Positions 54,901 through 62,559 are shown, counted from the stretch's first letter. The stretch: 64,000 nucleotides of DNA from Nostoc sp. JL33 (GCF_017114985.1 NZ_JABXKP010000078.1:1-64000); one strand, 5' to 3'. Numbers and translations are program-made. The notes: generated by a model from the sequence alone, not told the origin.

Positions 54901-55581
54901 GACATCGGGGTTTTGGGCAGTACCCCGCAAGACTGGACGATCTGGGGTGAGCGCACGGCTGCGGTGAGCGAGTATTAGGTTATCGTGGATCAGCGATCGT
55001 AAATCGCTATCTGAGAGCAGTTTGACTTTCTGCACTTCATGCGAGGTGCGGAAACCATCAAAGAAGTGCATAAACGAGACTCGCGTCTCTAGGGTAGCAG
55101 CATGGGCGATCAGAGCAAAATCTTGACTTTCCTGCACCGAAGCAGAACACAGCAGAGCAAAACCAGTCGCACGAGCTGCCATCACATCGCTATGATCACC
55201 AAAAATTGATAAAGCGTGAGTAGCCAACGAGCGAGCTGCAACGTGAACCACGGCGCTAGTCAGTTCACCAGCAATTTTGTAGAAGTTGGGTATCATCAAC
55301 AATAATCCCTGAGATGCCGTGAAAGTCGTACTCAGGGAACCTGTTTGCAATGCCCCATGCACAGCACCTGCGGCTCCTCCCTCGCTCTGCATTTGCACGA
55401 CGCTGGGAACAGTACCCCAGAGATTGGGACGACCTTCTGCTGACCAAGCATCTGCCCATTCACCCATTGCTGAAGAGGGGGTGATGGGATAAATGGCAAT
55501 CACTTCATTTAATTTGTAAGCAACACGGGCGACAGCCTCATTCCCGTCAATGGTTGCAAAGGTTTTCGTCATAATGTTCAT
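51958..55581 (-). CDS. nifJ: Pyruvate:ferredoxin (flavodoxin) oxidoreductase
   Basis: 1207 residues, fused single-chain PFOR. N-terminal YPITPSSAMGEWAD, two [4Fe-4S] motifs CVQCGKCVMVCP and CTGCTICVNICP (about 690-770), a third cluster beginning FSGACAGCGETPY (about 840), and the thiamine-diphosphate motif GDGWAYDIDFGG with MDTEVYSNTGGQSS (about 1005-1050). It oxidises pyruvate to acetyl-CoA and reduces ferredoxin or flavodoxin, supplying nitrogenase or acting under anoxia. Three low-complexity insertions, at about 354-370, 644-655 and 970-985, come from intergenic-type repeats yet keep the frame. Start: ATG 55581, or ATG 55572 three codons later. Confidence 0.96.
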   Translation of the reverse strand: MNIMTKTFATIDGNEAVARVAYKLNEVIAIYPITPSSAMGEWADAWSAEGRPNLWGTVPSVVQMQSEGGAAGAVHGALQTGSLSTTFTASQGLLLMIPNFYKIAGELTSAVVHVAARSLATHALSIFGDHSDVMAARATGFALLCSASVQESQDFALIAHAATLETRVSFMHFFDGFRTSHEVQKVKLLSDSDLRSLIHDNLILAHRSRALTPDRPVLRGTAQNPDVYFQGREGANLYYNACPEIVQRIMDEFGERTGRHYKIYEYYGANDADRIIVIMGSGCETVHETVDYLNARGEKLGVVKVRLYRPFDVQRFVAVLPTSVKAIAVLDRTKEAGSAGEPLYLDVVAAIHEAWGDKGAGGAGEAGEVGEENTFSYPKIVGGRYGLSSKEFTPAMVKGIFDNLAQAKPKNHFTIGINDDVSHTSLSFDPNFSTESDNVVRAMFYGLGADGTVGANKNSIKIIGEETDNYAQGYFVFDSKKSGSMTVSHLRFGKEPIRSTYLIDQANFIGCHHWGFLERIDILKAAIPGATLLLNSPYDADTVWEYLPMKVQQQIIDKHLKLYVINASQVARESGMGGRINTIMQVCFFALAGVLPQEEAIAKIKQAIDKTYGKKGVEVVRMNLQAVDNTLENLHKVDVPQGINNPKSKIQNPKLLDSAPEFVREVLGKIMVWEGDDLPVSTLPVDGTFPVGTAKWEKRNVAEEIPVWEPDVCVQCGKCVMVCPHSAIRAKAYQADELVNAPGSFKSTGAKDKDFANQKFTIQVAPEDCTGCTICVNICPAKDKSEPLRKAINMAQQLPLQEQERKNWDFFLSLPNPDRRSLKLNQIRQQQLQEPLFEFSGACAGCGETPYLKLLTQLFGDRAVIANATGCSSIYGGNLPTTPWTTNAQGRGPAWSNNLFEDNAEFGFGFRLSLDKQAEFAAELLQQLGSEIDENLVYSILKAEQKSEADIWEQRERIELLQQRLDEILTLDPNLKSQIQNLKSLANYLVRKSVWIVGGDGWAYDIDFGGIDHVIASGRNVNILVMDTEVYSNTGGQSSKATPRAAVAKYAASGKPAPKKDLGMIAMTYGNVYVASVALGARDEHTLKAFLEAEAYDGPSLIIAYSHCIAHGIDMTTGMNHQKTLVESGRWLLYRHNPELLLQGKNPLQLDMRSPKQSVEDSMYQENRFKMLTKSKPDVAKHLLEQAQSEVDARWQMYQYLAKRDVE

Positions 55582-55946
55582 AATATGATTTTTGTCCTCG
55601 CCTTTAAACTGGATTATCAGAACACGTAAATATAAAAATCAGAAATAGCCAGAGCCAAGAAATCAGTGAACATGAGTTACTGATAACTGTTAAAAGGGGG
55701 ATATTATCCGAACCGTACTGAAATTTACCCTTGCTGAAAGGATGATTTATTGATGGCTTTTGGCTCTTAAGTTAACTTTAAATAAATACTGCACCTATTA
55801 ATATCTCATCCGCAATCCTGCGTCTATTAATATGCATTAATAATGTACTCAATAACCAAAGGCTCTGTTTGATAAGACTTTAAGCTAATTTATTCTTTTT
55901 TGTGGGGTATAGGGTCGGGAATCTCTGATCCAAAATATTCCCGAAA
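55582..55946. other. Intergenic region upstream of nifJ
   Basis: No gene seen; AT-rich. It should contain the nifJ promoter, but I cannot pick out a specific element with confidence. Confidence 0.45.
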
Positions 55947-56099
55947 TCAGGAAACATTATGTGCTACAGATTTTAAATAACAAACAGCACTACTACCTTG
56001 TACTCCTGGGCGAACACAAGTATCACTACATGTATTATCATTAATACAAGACTGCTGGCAAACTGAAGCGGATGCTGAGATTGGAAAAGATGTGTAATC
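55947..56099 (-). pseudogene. PAN/Apple-domain gene fragment
   Basis: A 50-codon open stretch without start codon, ending in TGA at 55947. It reads DYTSFPISASASVCQQSC, then VRPGVQGSSAVCYLK: the spacing CQQxC...VRPGVQGxxAVCxLK is typical of bacterial PAN domains. The middle (NDNTCSDTC) departs from the consensus, and no further domain flanks it. A decayed remnant of a secreted, disulfide-rich protein. Confidence 0.55.
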
Positions 56100-56189
56100 G
56101 CTTGTTTAAAATACAGTTATTTTCCACTTATTACAACAATTCTTAATAAAATACAATTATTCTTAATAATTCTACATAATTCTACATAA

Positions 56190-56357
56190 TTCAGCCAGTG
56201 TTTAGCTGTAACCCATACAGTGACTGTAAGGCAGGGGGATGAAAGAATCGAGTTGTATTCAAGCTTCCCTCCTCGCGCCAGATGGTTTCAAGCTCGTGTT
56301 TTGAAATATGGAGAACCAAGGCTGTACAAACACTTTGGCGATATCGATGTTCAATGA
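56190..56357 (+). other. Coding-like small open frame, unassigned
   Basis: 55 codons without ATG; GTG 56220 could start a 45-residue product (TVRQGDERIELYSSFPPRAR...). The composition is protein-like and not repeat-derived, but I recognise no family and see no ribosome-binding site. It may be the end of a decayed gene. Confidence 0.3.
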
Positions 56358-56610
56358 CAGTTGGTAATACTTATTTTGTGTTTACTTACTTTGGTATTCC
56401 TTTTACATTCTATTTATAATTACCGCCCTAAAAGTAGCTAAACTTCACACTTGAGAATATACCCTACCTCTTCACTGTTGCTTAGAAAAATATCATGTCC
56501 TGCTTCATGATTACTTAAAAGAGATGTCATTAGTTATACCATTGTTTTAGCAGCTTAAATGATTGATATTAGAGAAGTAGTTTAAAAATATCGCTTGTCT
56601 GTCTAAATAC

Positions 56611-56775
56611 ATGAATAAAAAATGGGCTGCTAAACGACTTACAATCAATCTCACATCAAGCGAGGCACAGAAGCTCGAACAATTCTGTTCAATCACGGGG
56701 AGACCAGCAACCGATGTGATTCGGGAGTTAATTCGCTCTCTTTCTCCTCAAAATGAAAAAGTCTCTGAAACCTAG
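56611..56775 (+). CDS. Ribbon-helix-helix (CopG-like) small DNA-binding protein
   Basis: 54 residues from ATG 56611 to TAG 56775. The sequence follows the RHH plan: a basic beta strand (AAKRLTINLT), a helix (SSEAQKLEQFCSIT), a turn with Gly-Arg, and a second helix (ATDVIRELIRSLS). Such proteins are transcriptional repressors or antitoxins binding operator DNA as dimers. No toxin gene is visible next to it; the following sequence is decayed. Either an orphan regulator or a leftover antitoxin. Confidence 0.7.
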   Translation: MNKKWAAKRLTINLTSSEAQKLEQFCSITGRPATDVIRELIRSLSPQNEKVSET

Positions 56776-56865
56776 TAAATCAGCATCAGCACATCTCAAT
56801 TTGGGAGTGAAATATACTGTTTCACAGTTATCAGTTATTTTCCCGGCAAACACGCGCTATAGGTA

Positions 56866-56930
56866 GCAAGTGAACACAATCCAGATGTGATTATGCTCGA
56901 TTTAGCCATACCCAATATGGATGGTTTAGA
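56866..56930 (+). pseudogene. Response regulator receiver fragment cut by MITE-1
   Basis: About 20 codons read EHNPDVIMLDLAIPNMDGLE, the centre of a receiver domain with its phospho-acceptor Asp (MLDLAIPNMDG). The upstream frame meets a stop within a few codons and the downstream part is replaced by the MITE-1 copy at 56927. No start codon. Confidence 0.7.
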
Positions 56931-57009
56931 AATTAAATATGCGTTACCCAGAACCCTTGTAGAGACGTAGCAGTGCTACGTCTCTACATTCTTTTTCACT
57001 CCTATGTCT
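56927..57009 (+). mobile_element. MITE-1 copy E (left end truncated)
   Basis: 83 bp. Compared with copy D, 11 bp containing CATAGGCGTGA are missing after TTAGA; the rest (ATTAAATATGCGTTACCC, inner hairpin, CACTCCTATGTCT) is intact. Confidence 0.78.
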
Positions 57010-57360
57010 TATAGGTAGCGAATCAAAATCAGTTTGGAGATTAACTACCAATGGTAGAAGTTATCAGTTTTTCTATATAGAGCGTTCAGCTCAGTTGCTA
57101 CAAGTTCTAAAAGTAATTTATCAGCTTTAAAAGGGAACTTAACTTTTAGAGCCAAGAATCCCACGACTTTAAGTGGGAATGAGCGTAGCGATATTTCCGT
57201 AGCCGTGGGAGCGTCAAATTGCCCATTCCATAATAGTGAGTAATGGTGCCAAAACCTACCCTTTAGATTCACATGCAGGAGTATAGCGTTCGCCTCTTCG
57301 ACAGCTAAGAATCTAATGAGAGAGTGCGTTAGCGTCGCTTACCGTAGGTATCGCTTGTTC
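57010..57360. other. Intergenic region between MITE-1 copy E and rpsU
   Basis: No gene recognised. Open frames at 57045-57272 on the minus strand lack family signals and include a CCACGACTTTAAGTGGGAATGAGCG repeat-like sequence (in pieces), so they are not annotated. Confidence 0.5.
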
Positions 57361-57552
57361 TCAATTACGACGGAAATTTCTCTTACGTTGTTTGTGCCTT
57401 GCGACTTCTTTGCGCTTGTGTTTTTCCAAAGGCGTTTCAAAGTGACGATGCTTTCTCATGTCGGGAAAAATACCTGCTTTGGAAACTTCCCTCTTAAATC
57501 GACGTAAGGCTGACTCAATTCCTTCATTCTCGCCCACAAATACTTGGGTCAT
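57361..57552 (-). CDS. rpsU: 30S ribosomal protein S21
   Basis: 63 residues (MTQVFVGENEGIESALRRF...), strongly basic C-terminus (KHKRKEVARHKQRKRNFRRN). S21 helps mRNA binding on the small subunit. Start: AGGAG at 6 bp from ATG 57552 decides for this codon; the Met at 57558 directly abuts the AGGAG and is unlikely. It lies downstream of the RNA-binding protein gene, a linkage known from other cyanobacteria. Confidence 0.95.
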   Translation of the reverse strand: MTQVFVGENEGIESALRRFKREVSKAGIFPDMRKHRHFETPLEKHKRKEVARHKQRKRNFRRN

Positions 57553-57674
57553 TTTCATCTCCTACTTAATTGGTACTGGGCAATTTTAAGCGATCCAGTA
57601 TACCGGAGTGCAAAAAGGGCAGATAATGATTCTGCCCTTAAGACGTTAAAACTGAATTTTTTATCTTAAAGCTT

Positions 57675-58004
57675 TTAGTAGCGTCCTCCTCCTCCTCCTC
57701 CTCGAGAGTATCCACCACCACTGTTGCCGCGACGGTCACCACCAAAGGAACCACCTCTATCTTCCTTCGGTTTAGCCTTATTCACTTTGAGATCGCGTCC
57801 CATCCACTCAGCACCATCAAGAGCTTCAATGGCAGCTGTTTCTTCGGCTTCTGTACCCATCTCTACAAAAGCAAAGCCGCGTGGTCGTCCTGTTTCACGG
57901 TCAGTAGGCAACTGAACCCGTTTTACAGAACCATGTTCGGCAAAAACAGAAGTGAGGTCTTCTTGTGTGACCTCGTAGGATAGATTACCTACATAAATTG
58001 ACAT
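57675..58004 (-). CDS. RRM-type RNA-binding protein with Gly-rich tail (Rbp family)
   Basis: 109 residues: one RRM (about 1-80) with RNP2 IYVGNLSYEV and RNP1 RGFAFVEM, then a Gly/Arg tail (GGSFGGDRRGNSGGG, GGGGGGRY). Cyanobacterial Rbp proteins of this class bind RNA, and many are cold-induced. The gene is 122 bp upstream of rpsU on the same strand. The 5' region may form a long leader, consistent with cold regulation in homologues (family knowledge, not shown here). Confidence 0.95.
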   Translation of the reverse strand: MSIYVGNLSYEVTQEDLTSVFAEHGSVKRVQLPTDRETGRPRGFAFVEMGTEAEETAAIEALDGAEWMGRDLKVNKAKPKEDRGGSFGGDRRGNSGGGYSRGGGGGGRY

Positions 58005-58460
58005 GCATTATCTCCAAAATCATAGGTGTGTAGAGATTTAGATTTCGGAGACAAGCTTGTTAAGACCAAAAGGGAAAAGCCTGTCAATACTAAAAACAAA
58101 CACTGTAACCGAATTTTATTCTCACCTAATTACCTTAGCACATCATTCAGTTCTTACCCACCGTAAAAAAGGAAGTACTAACAGTCAGAGTGCTACGCGC
58201 AAAATTGGGTATTGGGGATTGGGGATTGGGGATTGGGGATTGGGGATTGGGGATTGGGGATTGGGCACTTGTACTGAGCGTTCGCGTAGCGTCTGGTAGA
58301 GAAGCCGTTGGCGCAGCCTCTCGTAGAGAAGTATTGGGTATTTTCCCCCTGCCTCTCCATCTTCTAGAAAACCGATTCATGGGCAACTCCGACATTGAGT
58401 AGCATAAATTCCCCAAATAATTGCAAAATAAATGCAGTTCGTCATTGTTATTACCTGGAA
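58005..58460. other. Intergenic region between rbp and tldD, with heptamer repeat
   Basis: It contains the divergent promoters, a seven-unit heptamer tract at 58211-58259, and GCGTAGCGTCTGGTAGAGAAG-type repeats (58281-58330). No gene seen; the open frames here are repeat artefacts. Confidence 0.6.
58211..58259. repeat. STRR-type heptamer repeat (ATTGGGG)x7
   Basis: Seven exact ATTGGGG units followed by ATTGGGC. Heptanucleotide tandem repeats of this kind (STRR) are known from heterocystous cyanobacteria. Confidence 0.95.
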
Positions 58461-59855
58461 ATGCCGACTACACTTGCTGACGCACAAAATTTACTTTCTG
58501 ACCTGATCGCCCGCTACTGTGAGCGTGTAGATTATCTGATGATTCGCCTTGAAGAAGCAGAAGGGACTGATATCTTGTTGCGTGGCGACAAGGTAGAAAC
58601 CCTCAGTGAAGGCATCTCCATTGGTGGACATATTCGCGCTTGTTATAAAGGTGGATGGGGATTGAGCTGCTTTAACGAGCTGGCGACAATTAAGGATCGT
58701 ATAGAAGAAGCGATCGCTGCTGCGCGGATGGTTGGTGATGAAGAAACTTTACTTGCACCCATTGACCCGGTGCAAGCAATATGCATTCTACCCCTAAAAG
58801 GCACCGACCCCCGAAAAATTCCACTCTCGAAGAAAAAACAATTGTGCGATCGCTATACTGAATTGCTCAAAAGCGTTGATCGCCGGATTACCACTACCTC
58901 GGTGCGTTACGGTGACAGCGCCCAAAAAGTGATCATCGCTACCTCAGAAGGCACTTTGATCGAGCAATCTTGGGTGGATATGGAAATGCGCTTTGCCGCC
59001 ACCGCCAAAAATGGCGAAACCGTACAAACTGGACGGGAAACTACTGGCTCTCGCAAAGGTTATGAAGATTTAACTAATTTGGATGAGCAAGTCAAAGGTG
59101 CCGCTCAAAGAGCGATCGCAGCTTTATCTTTGCCATCGGTGAAAGGGAATACTTACACGGTAGTCATTGACCCAATTCTCACGGGTTTATTTGTCCACGA
59201 AGCCTTCGGACATCTTTCTGAGGCTGATATGGCTTACGAAAACCCCGATTTACTGGAAGTCATGACCATCGGCCGGCGGTTTGGCCCAGAAGAACTCCAA
59301 ATTTTTGATGGTGCGGCTCCAGAAGGACATCGCGGTAGCTATTTTTACGACGATGAAGGCACACCTGCCACTACTACTCAACTAATTAAAGATGGAGTTT
59401 TAGTTGGACGTTTACATTCTCGTGAAACGGCTGGCAAATTGGATGAAGCGCCTACGGGTAACGCACGCTGTCTCAACTATCACTTTACTCCGATTGTGCG
59501 GATGACAAATACCTGGATTGAACGGGGTAAAACACCAGTCGAAGACTTATTTACCGATATCAAAGAAGGAGTTTATGCCCGTAATTGGTTAGGTGGGATG
59601 ACGAATGGGGAAATGTTCACCTTTAGTGCTGGGGAAGCGTGGATGATTAGGAACGGCAAAATTGCTGAACCTGTGCGGGATGTAACGCTTTCGGGAAATG
59701 TATTCCAAACATTAGCGGATATTGAGGCACTTGGTGATGATTTTTACTGGGATGAATCTGGCGGTTGCGGTAAAGGAGGGCAAAACGGCTTGTCAGTGGG
59801 TTGTGGTGGCCCTAGTCTGCGAATTCGAGATGTAGTGGTTGGTGGGGAAACCTGA
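58461..59855 (+). CDS. tldD: TldD family metalloprotease
   Basis: 464 residues from ATG 58461; a longer in-frame extension to TTG 58395 lacks support. The zinc motif HEAFGHLSEAD is at about 246-256 (His, Glu, His) with the C-terminal Cys ligand in the GGCGKGGQNGLSVGCGG segment. TldD pairs with TldE/PmbA to degrade unfolded or leader peptides, for example in ribosomally made peptide maturation; TldE is not in the window. Intact motifs suggest activity. Confidence 0.92.
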   Translation: MPTTLADAQNLLSDLIARYCERVDYLMIRLEEAEGTDILLRGDKVETLSEGISIGGHIRACYKGGWGLSCFNELATIKDRIEEAIAAARMVGDEETLLAPIDPVQAICILPLKGTDPRKIPLSKKKQLCDRYTELLKSVDRRITTTSVRYGDSAQKVIIATSEGTLIEQSWVDMEMRFAATAKNGETVQTGRETTGSRKGYEDLTNLDEQVKGAAQRAIAALSLPSVKGNTYTVVIDPILTGLFVHEAFGHLSEADMAYENPDLLEVMTIGRRFGPEELQIFDGAAPEGHRGSYFYDDEGTPATTTQLIKDGVLVGRLHSRETAGKLDEAPTGNARCLNYHFTPIVRMTNTWIERGKTPVEDLFTDIKEGVYARNWLGGMTNGEMFTFSAGEAWMIRNGKIAEPVRDVTLSGNVFQTLADIEALGDDFYWDESGGCGKGGQNGLSVGCGGPSLRIRDVVVGGET

Positions 59856-59898
59856 ACTACCCGCCGCTATAGCCCTACTGAATCATTCGTGAGAAAGA

Positions 59899-59931
59899 AG
59901 ATCCCCGACTTCTCAAATAAGTCGGGGATCT
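59899..59931. repeat. Inverted repeat AGATCCCCGACTT ... AAGTCGGGGATCT
   Basis: Perfect 13-bp arms with a 7-nt loop, between the convergent tldD and unknown genes. A related copy is near 27459-27491. It may serve as a bidirectional terminator, though T-runs are weak. Confidence 0.8.
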
Positions 59932-59955
59932 GCGGGTTGCAATTAGTAAAAAAAA

Positions 59956-60846
59956 TCAATTTGCTAGCCAGAAAGCGACGTTACGCACATAGGTTTTGAT
60001 ATCTTCTAAGGCGCGTGGCTGTTTTTTGATGCCATCTCCTGGTGATTCATCTACAAAAGTGGGACAGCCTTTGTTAATATCCCAGTTGTAATCGACTAAA
60101 TGATGAAAGCTGGAGTTAGCTACTGCTCGTCCTAGTATATTCCCCTGTTTATCTTGATGACGCTCGATCACTACAAGCAAATTGAAGTTACGACCTGTAA
60201 CTAAACTTTTACCCAGAGCAATTACCCGCGCGTTTGCATTGCTCGGAAGCGCACCAATACCGCCTTCGTGGGGATGTGTGGGGAAAAACTCGATACTTCC
60301 CGATGGTGAATTGGGATTTTTTAAAAGTTCGTGAATCGGTTCAACAATGGTAATTTTTTGATAATCACCGTTAGCTCCAGAATGATAGTTAGGCCAGGAA
60401 ATATAAGTTGTGTATGAGTCATCTCGGCTCCAGCGAGATTCATCGGGATCGGGATTTTTGGTGTTGAAATAGTTGACATCACCAATGTCAACTAAACCAC
60501 ACATCGAACAGCCCATATCCTGATGATCGCGTGTTGTTAAAATACCGCCGCCGCGTTGCCGAAAAGCATTAATTCCGGCAATGTCTTTTTCGGTTAAACC
60601 GTTATCCACCTCTAAGCCAAATAGCCAAAGTTCATCAAAATCTGATTTGTCGAGACTACTTAAAACTGGATCACTACCGACTGCATCTGATTCGTAATCG
60701 CGTCCGGTAACTTCAAATAAGGAGTTTCCGGCTTCGTCTTGAATCGATGCTAAGTAATCTTGTAACATCGAGAAACGAAAAATGCTCCAGTCATCTTCAG
60801 TCGTAGGAATCGTAGTCTGCAAAAGAATACGAATTGGTTTTGCCAT
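59956..60846 (-). CDS. ThuA/glutamine-amidotransferase-like hypothetical protein
   Basis: 296 residues from ATG 60846 (MAKPIRILLQTTIP); an upstream extension to 60897 is unlikely. The N-terminal half has the alternating strand-helix pattern of a Rossmann-like amidotransferase fold, with FDELWLFGLE and INAFRQRGGGILTTRDHQDMGCSM resembling ThuA-like proteins. HPHEGG and HHLVDYNWDI are conspicuous His-rich patches that could bind metal. No active-site triad can be assigned. Function unknown. Confidence 0.68.
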   Translation of the reverse strand: MAKPIRILLQTTIPTTEDDWSIFRFSMLQDYLASIQDEAGNSLFEVTGRDYESDAVGSDPVLSSLDKSDFDELWLFGLEVDNGLTEKDIAGINAFRQRGGGILTTRDHQDMGCSMCGLVDIGDVNYFNTKNPDPDESRWSRDDSYTTYISWPNYHSGANGDYQKITIVEPIHELLKNPNSPSGSIEFFPTHPHEGGIGALPSNANARVIALGKSLVTGRNFNLLVVIERHQDKQGNILGRAVANSSFHHLVDYNWDINKGCPTFVDESPGDGIKKQPRALEDIKTYVRNVAFWLAN

Positions 60847-61125
60847 AACCTCTGCCAGATGAACACCACAATTGAGTATAGCGATCGCTATACTCAAATG
60901 ATTAAATTTTTAAGGTGAGCAACATCCCTCTCAAGGATGAAAGTAACTCATAACTTTAGGTAGTAGCGCCAGTAGTTAAGGATGGCTAATGTAGATAAAC
61001 GTGATTAAATATTCACTCCAGTTTGATTCACCACACCAATCCTCCGTGGCGCGTGCTGAGGATTTACTGCCTGTCTGAGTAAGCTGGATAGCCCCAAGTG
61101 AACGTTCTTTAGCACAGGGACAGAT

Positions 61126-61656
61126 ATGAAAGCAGATCAACTCCTGAAAAACTATGCCGCAGGTGTCAGAGACTTTACTGGCGTCAACTTGAGCGAGGTA
61201 AACTTAAGCCAAGCCAATCTCAGTGAGGTAATTTTAGATAGAGCAATTTTAGATGGAGCTAATCTGAGTCACGCTAATTTAGCCCACGCCAGTTTGATTG
61301 AGGCAGACTTAAATGGAGCAGATTTGAGCAATGCTAACCTCAGTGATAGCAACTTAACTGGAGCTATTTTGGATGGAGCTATCTTGGATGGAGCTGCAAT
61401 GGAAGGAGCTAATTTGAGTCACGCTGATTTGACAGTTGCTAAACTAATTGACACTAACTTGAGTGACGCGGATTTGCAGGAAGCAAGCTTGATAGCGGCG
61501 AATCTAGATGGAGCCGATTTGAGTGGTGCAGACTTAACTGTAGCCGACTTATCCCAAGCAAATCTTACTCAAGCAGATTTGAACCAGACAAATTTGAGCG
61601 GAGCAAATTTGGATGGAGCCAATATAGAAGGAACAATCCTAGATGAGAATGTGTGA
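61126..61656 (+). CDS. Pentapeptide repeat protein
   Basis: 176 residues; from about residue 18 to the end, consecutive A(D/N)LxX pentapeptides (about 28 units) that fold into a right-handed quadrilateral beta-helix. No signal peptide or membrane segment and no other domain. Pentapeptide proteins are abundant in cyanobacteria; some shield DNA gyrase, most have unknown roles. Confidence 0.93.
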   Translation: MKADQLLKNYAAGVRDFTGVNLSEVNLSQANLSEVILDRAILDGANLSHANLAHASLIEADLNGADLSNANLSDSNLTGAILDGAILDGAAMEGANLSHADLTVAKLIDTNLSDADLQEASLIAANLDGADLSGADLTVADLSQANLTQADLNQTNLSGANLDGANIEGTILDENV

Positions 61657-61674
61657 CATTGAACCACATCTGTC

Positions 61675-62215
61675 GTAGGGAACATTGCTCATTGGTGTCA
61701 ACTTAACGTAAAATTCATGTCCCACAAGGAACTGAAGTTCTTTGCTAATAGCAAAAGTCTTCTGTTGATGACTAAATATACCCAAAAATCTTTAGTCTAC
61801 TTCAGTAGAGTTTAGCTGAAAGCCAAAGAACTTTAGTTCTAGGCGGGTGAGTCAAGCCCTTCGGGGAATTCAAAATTCAAAATTATTAATTCAAAATTAA
61901 AGACAATCATTGTTGGCTCTGTACCCACCACTGATTGTAGACCACTGAATTTCATTCAGTGGGGGCAATGACCTTGAAGGATTAATTAATTCAAAATTAT
62001 TCAAATTATTCATTTTGAATGCGTGAATACGTGAATGCGTGAATTCAAAAAAGGTCAAGCCTTCAGTTAAGCTATTTCTAGCTTAAGTTGACACTAATAG
62101 ACATAGGCGTGAAAAAGAATTGTTTTGACGTAGTAGTGCTACGTCTCTACAAGGGTTCTGGGTAACGCATATTTAATTTCACGCCTATGTCTAATGAGCA
62201 TTGCTGTGCCCCTAC
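61675..62215. mobile_element. Non-autonomous inverted-repeat element with a MITE-1 nested in its right end
   Basis: The left end GTAGGGAACATTGC...GGTGTCAACTTAA (61675-61706) is matched by the complementary right end, TTAAGTTGACACTAA (62083-62097) continued after MITE-1 as ATGAGCATTGCTGTGCCCC (62194-62212). The interior has no coding frame; it holds runs of TTCAAAATTA-type repeats and a short ACCACTGAATTTCATTCAGTGG hairpin (in pieces). A related solitary end is at 43341. Confidence 0.72.
62098..62193 (-). mobile_element. MITE-1 copy F
   Basis: 96 bp with intact ends TAGACATAGGCGTGAAA / TTTCACGCCTATGTCTA, reverse orientation relative to copy A. It interrupts the right terminal repeat of the element at 61675-62215, so it inserted later. 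Confidence 0.88.
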
Positions 62216-62370
62216 CGCGTGGTATATTTAGCTGAAAATAGCTGTAAGAGGGGGACGCTGCGCCAACGGGAGCGTCTTATCATTCAACATCGCTCTTAGC
62301 TAAGAGAATCGCTGTGTGGCTAAGACAGCGCCCTAAAAAAGATATTTGGATGATCGCCCTCAAAACTCGG

Positions 62371-62559
62371 AACGCCGAGCTTGGAACACGGAACGCCGAG
62401 ATTGGAACACGGAACGCCGAGATTTGAACTCGCAACGCCGAGATTGGAACTCGCAACGCCGAGCTTGGAACACGCAACGCCGAGCTTGAAACTCGCAACG
62501 CCGAGATTGGAACTCGCAACGTCGAGATTGGAACTCGCAACGCCGAGATCAGAACTCGG
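62371..62559. repeat. 21-bp tandem repeat array, 9 units
   Basis: Nine 21-bp units AACGCCGAGMTTGGAACWCGS, plus flanking partial units. Each unit includes a GCCGAG element; frames open on both strands are artefacts of the multiple-of-three period. Confidence 0.96.

Noticed and set aside
56220..56290. tRNA or structured RNA suspected from GGCAGGGGGATGAAAGAATCG
   Set aside because: No cloverleaf or T-arm consensus could be formed; the stretch reads better as decayed coding sequence.
57045..57272. 75-residue minus-strand frame before rpsU
   Set aside because: No recognisable motif and it contains repeat-like sequence; not enough to call a gene.
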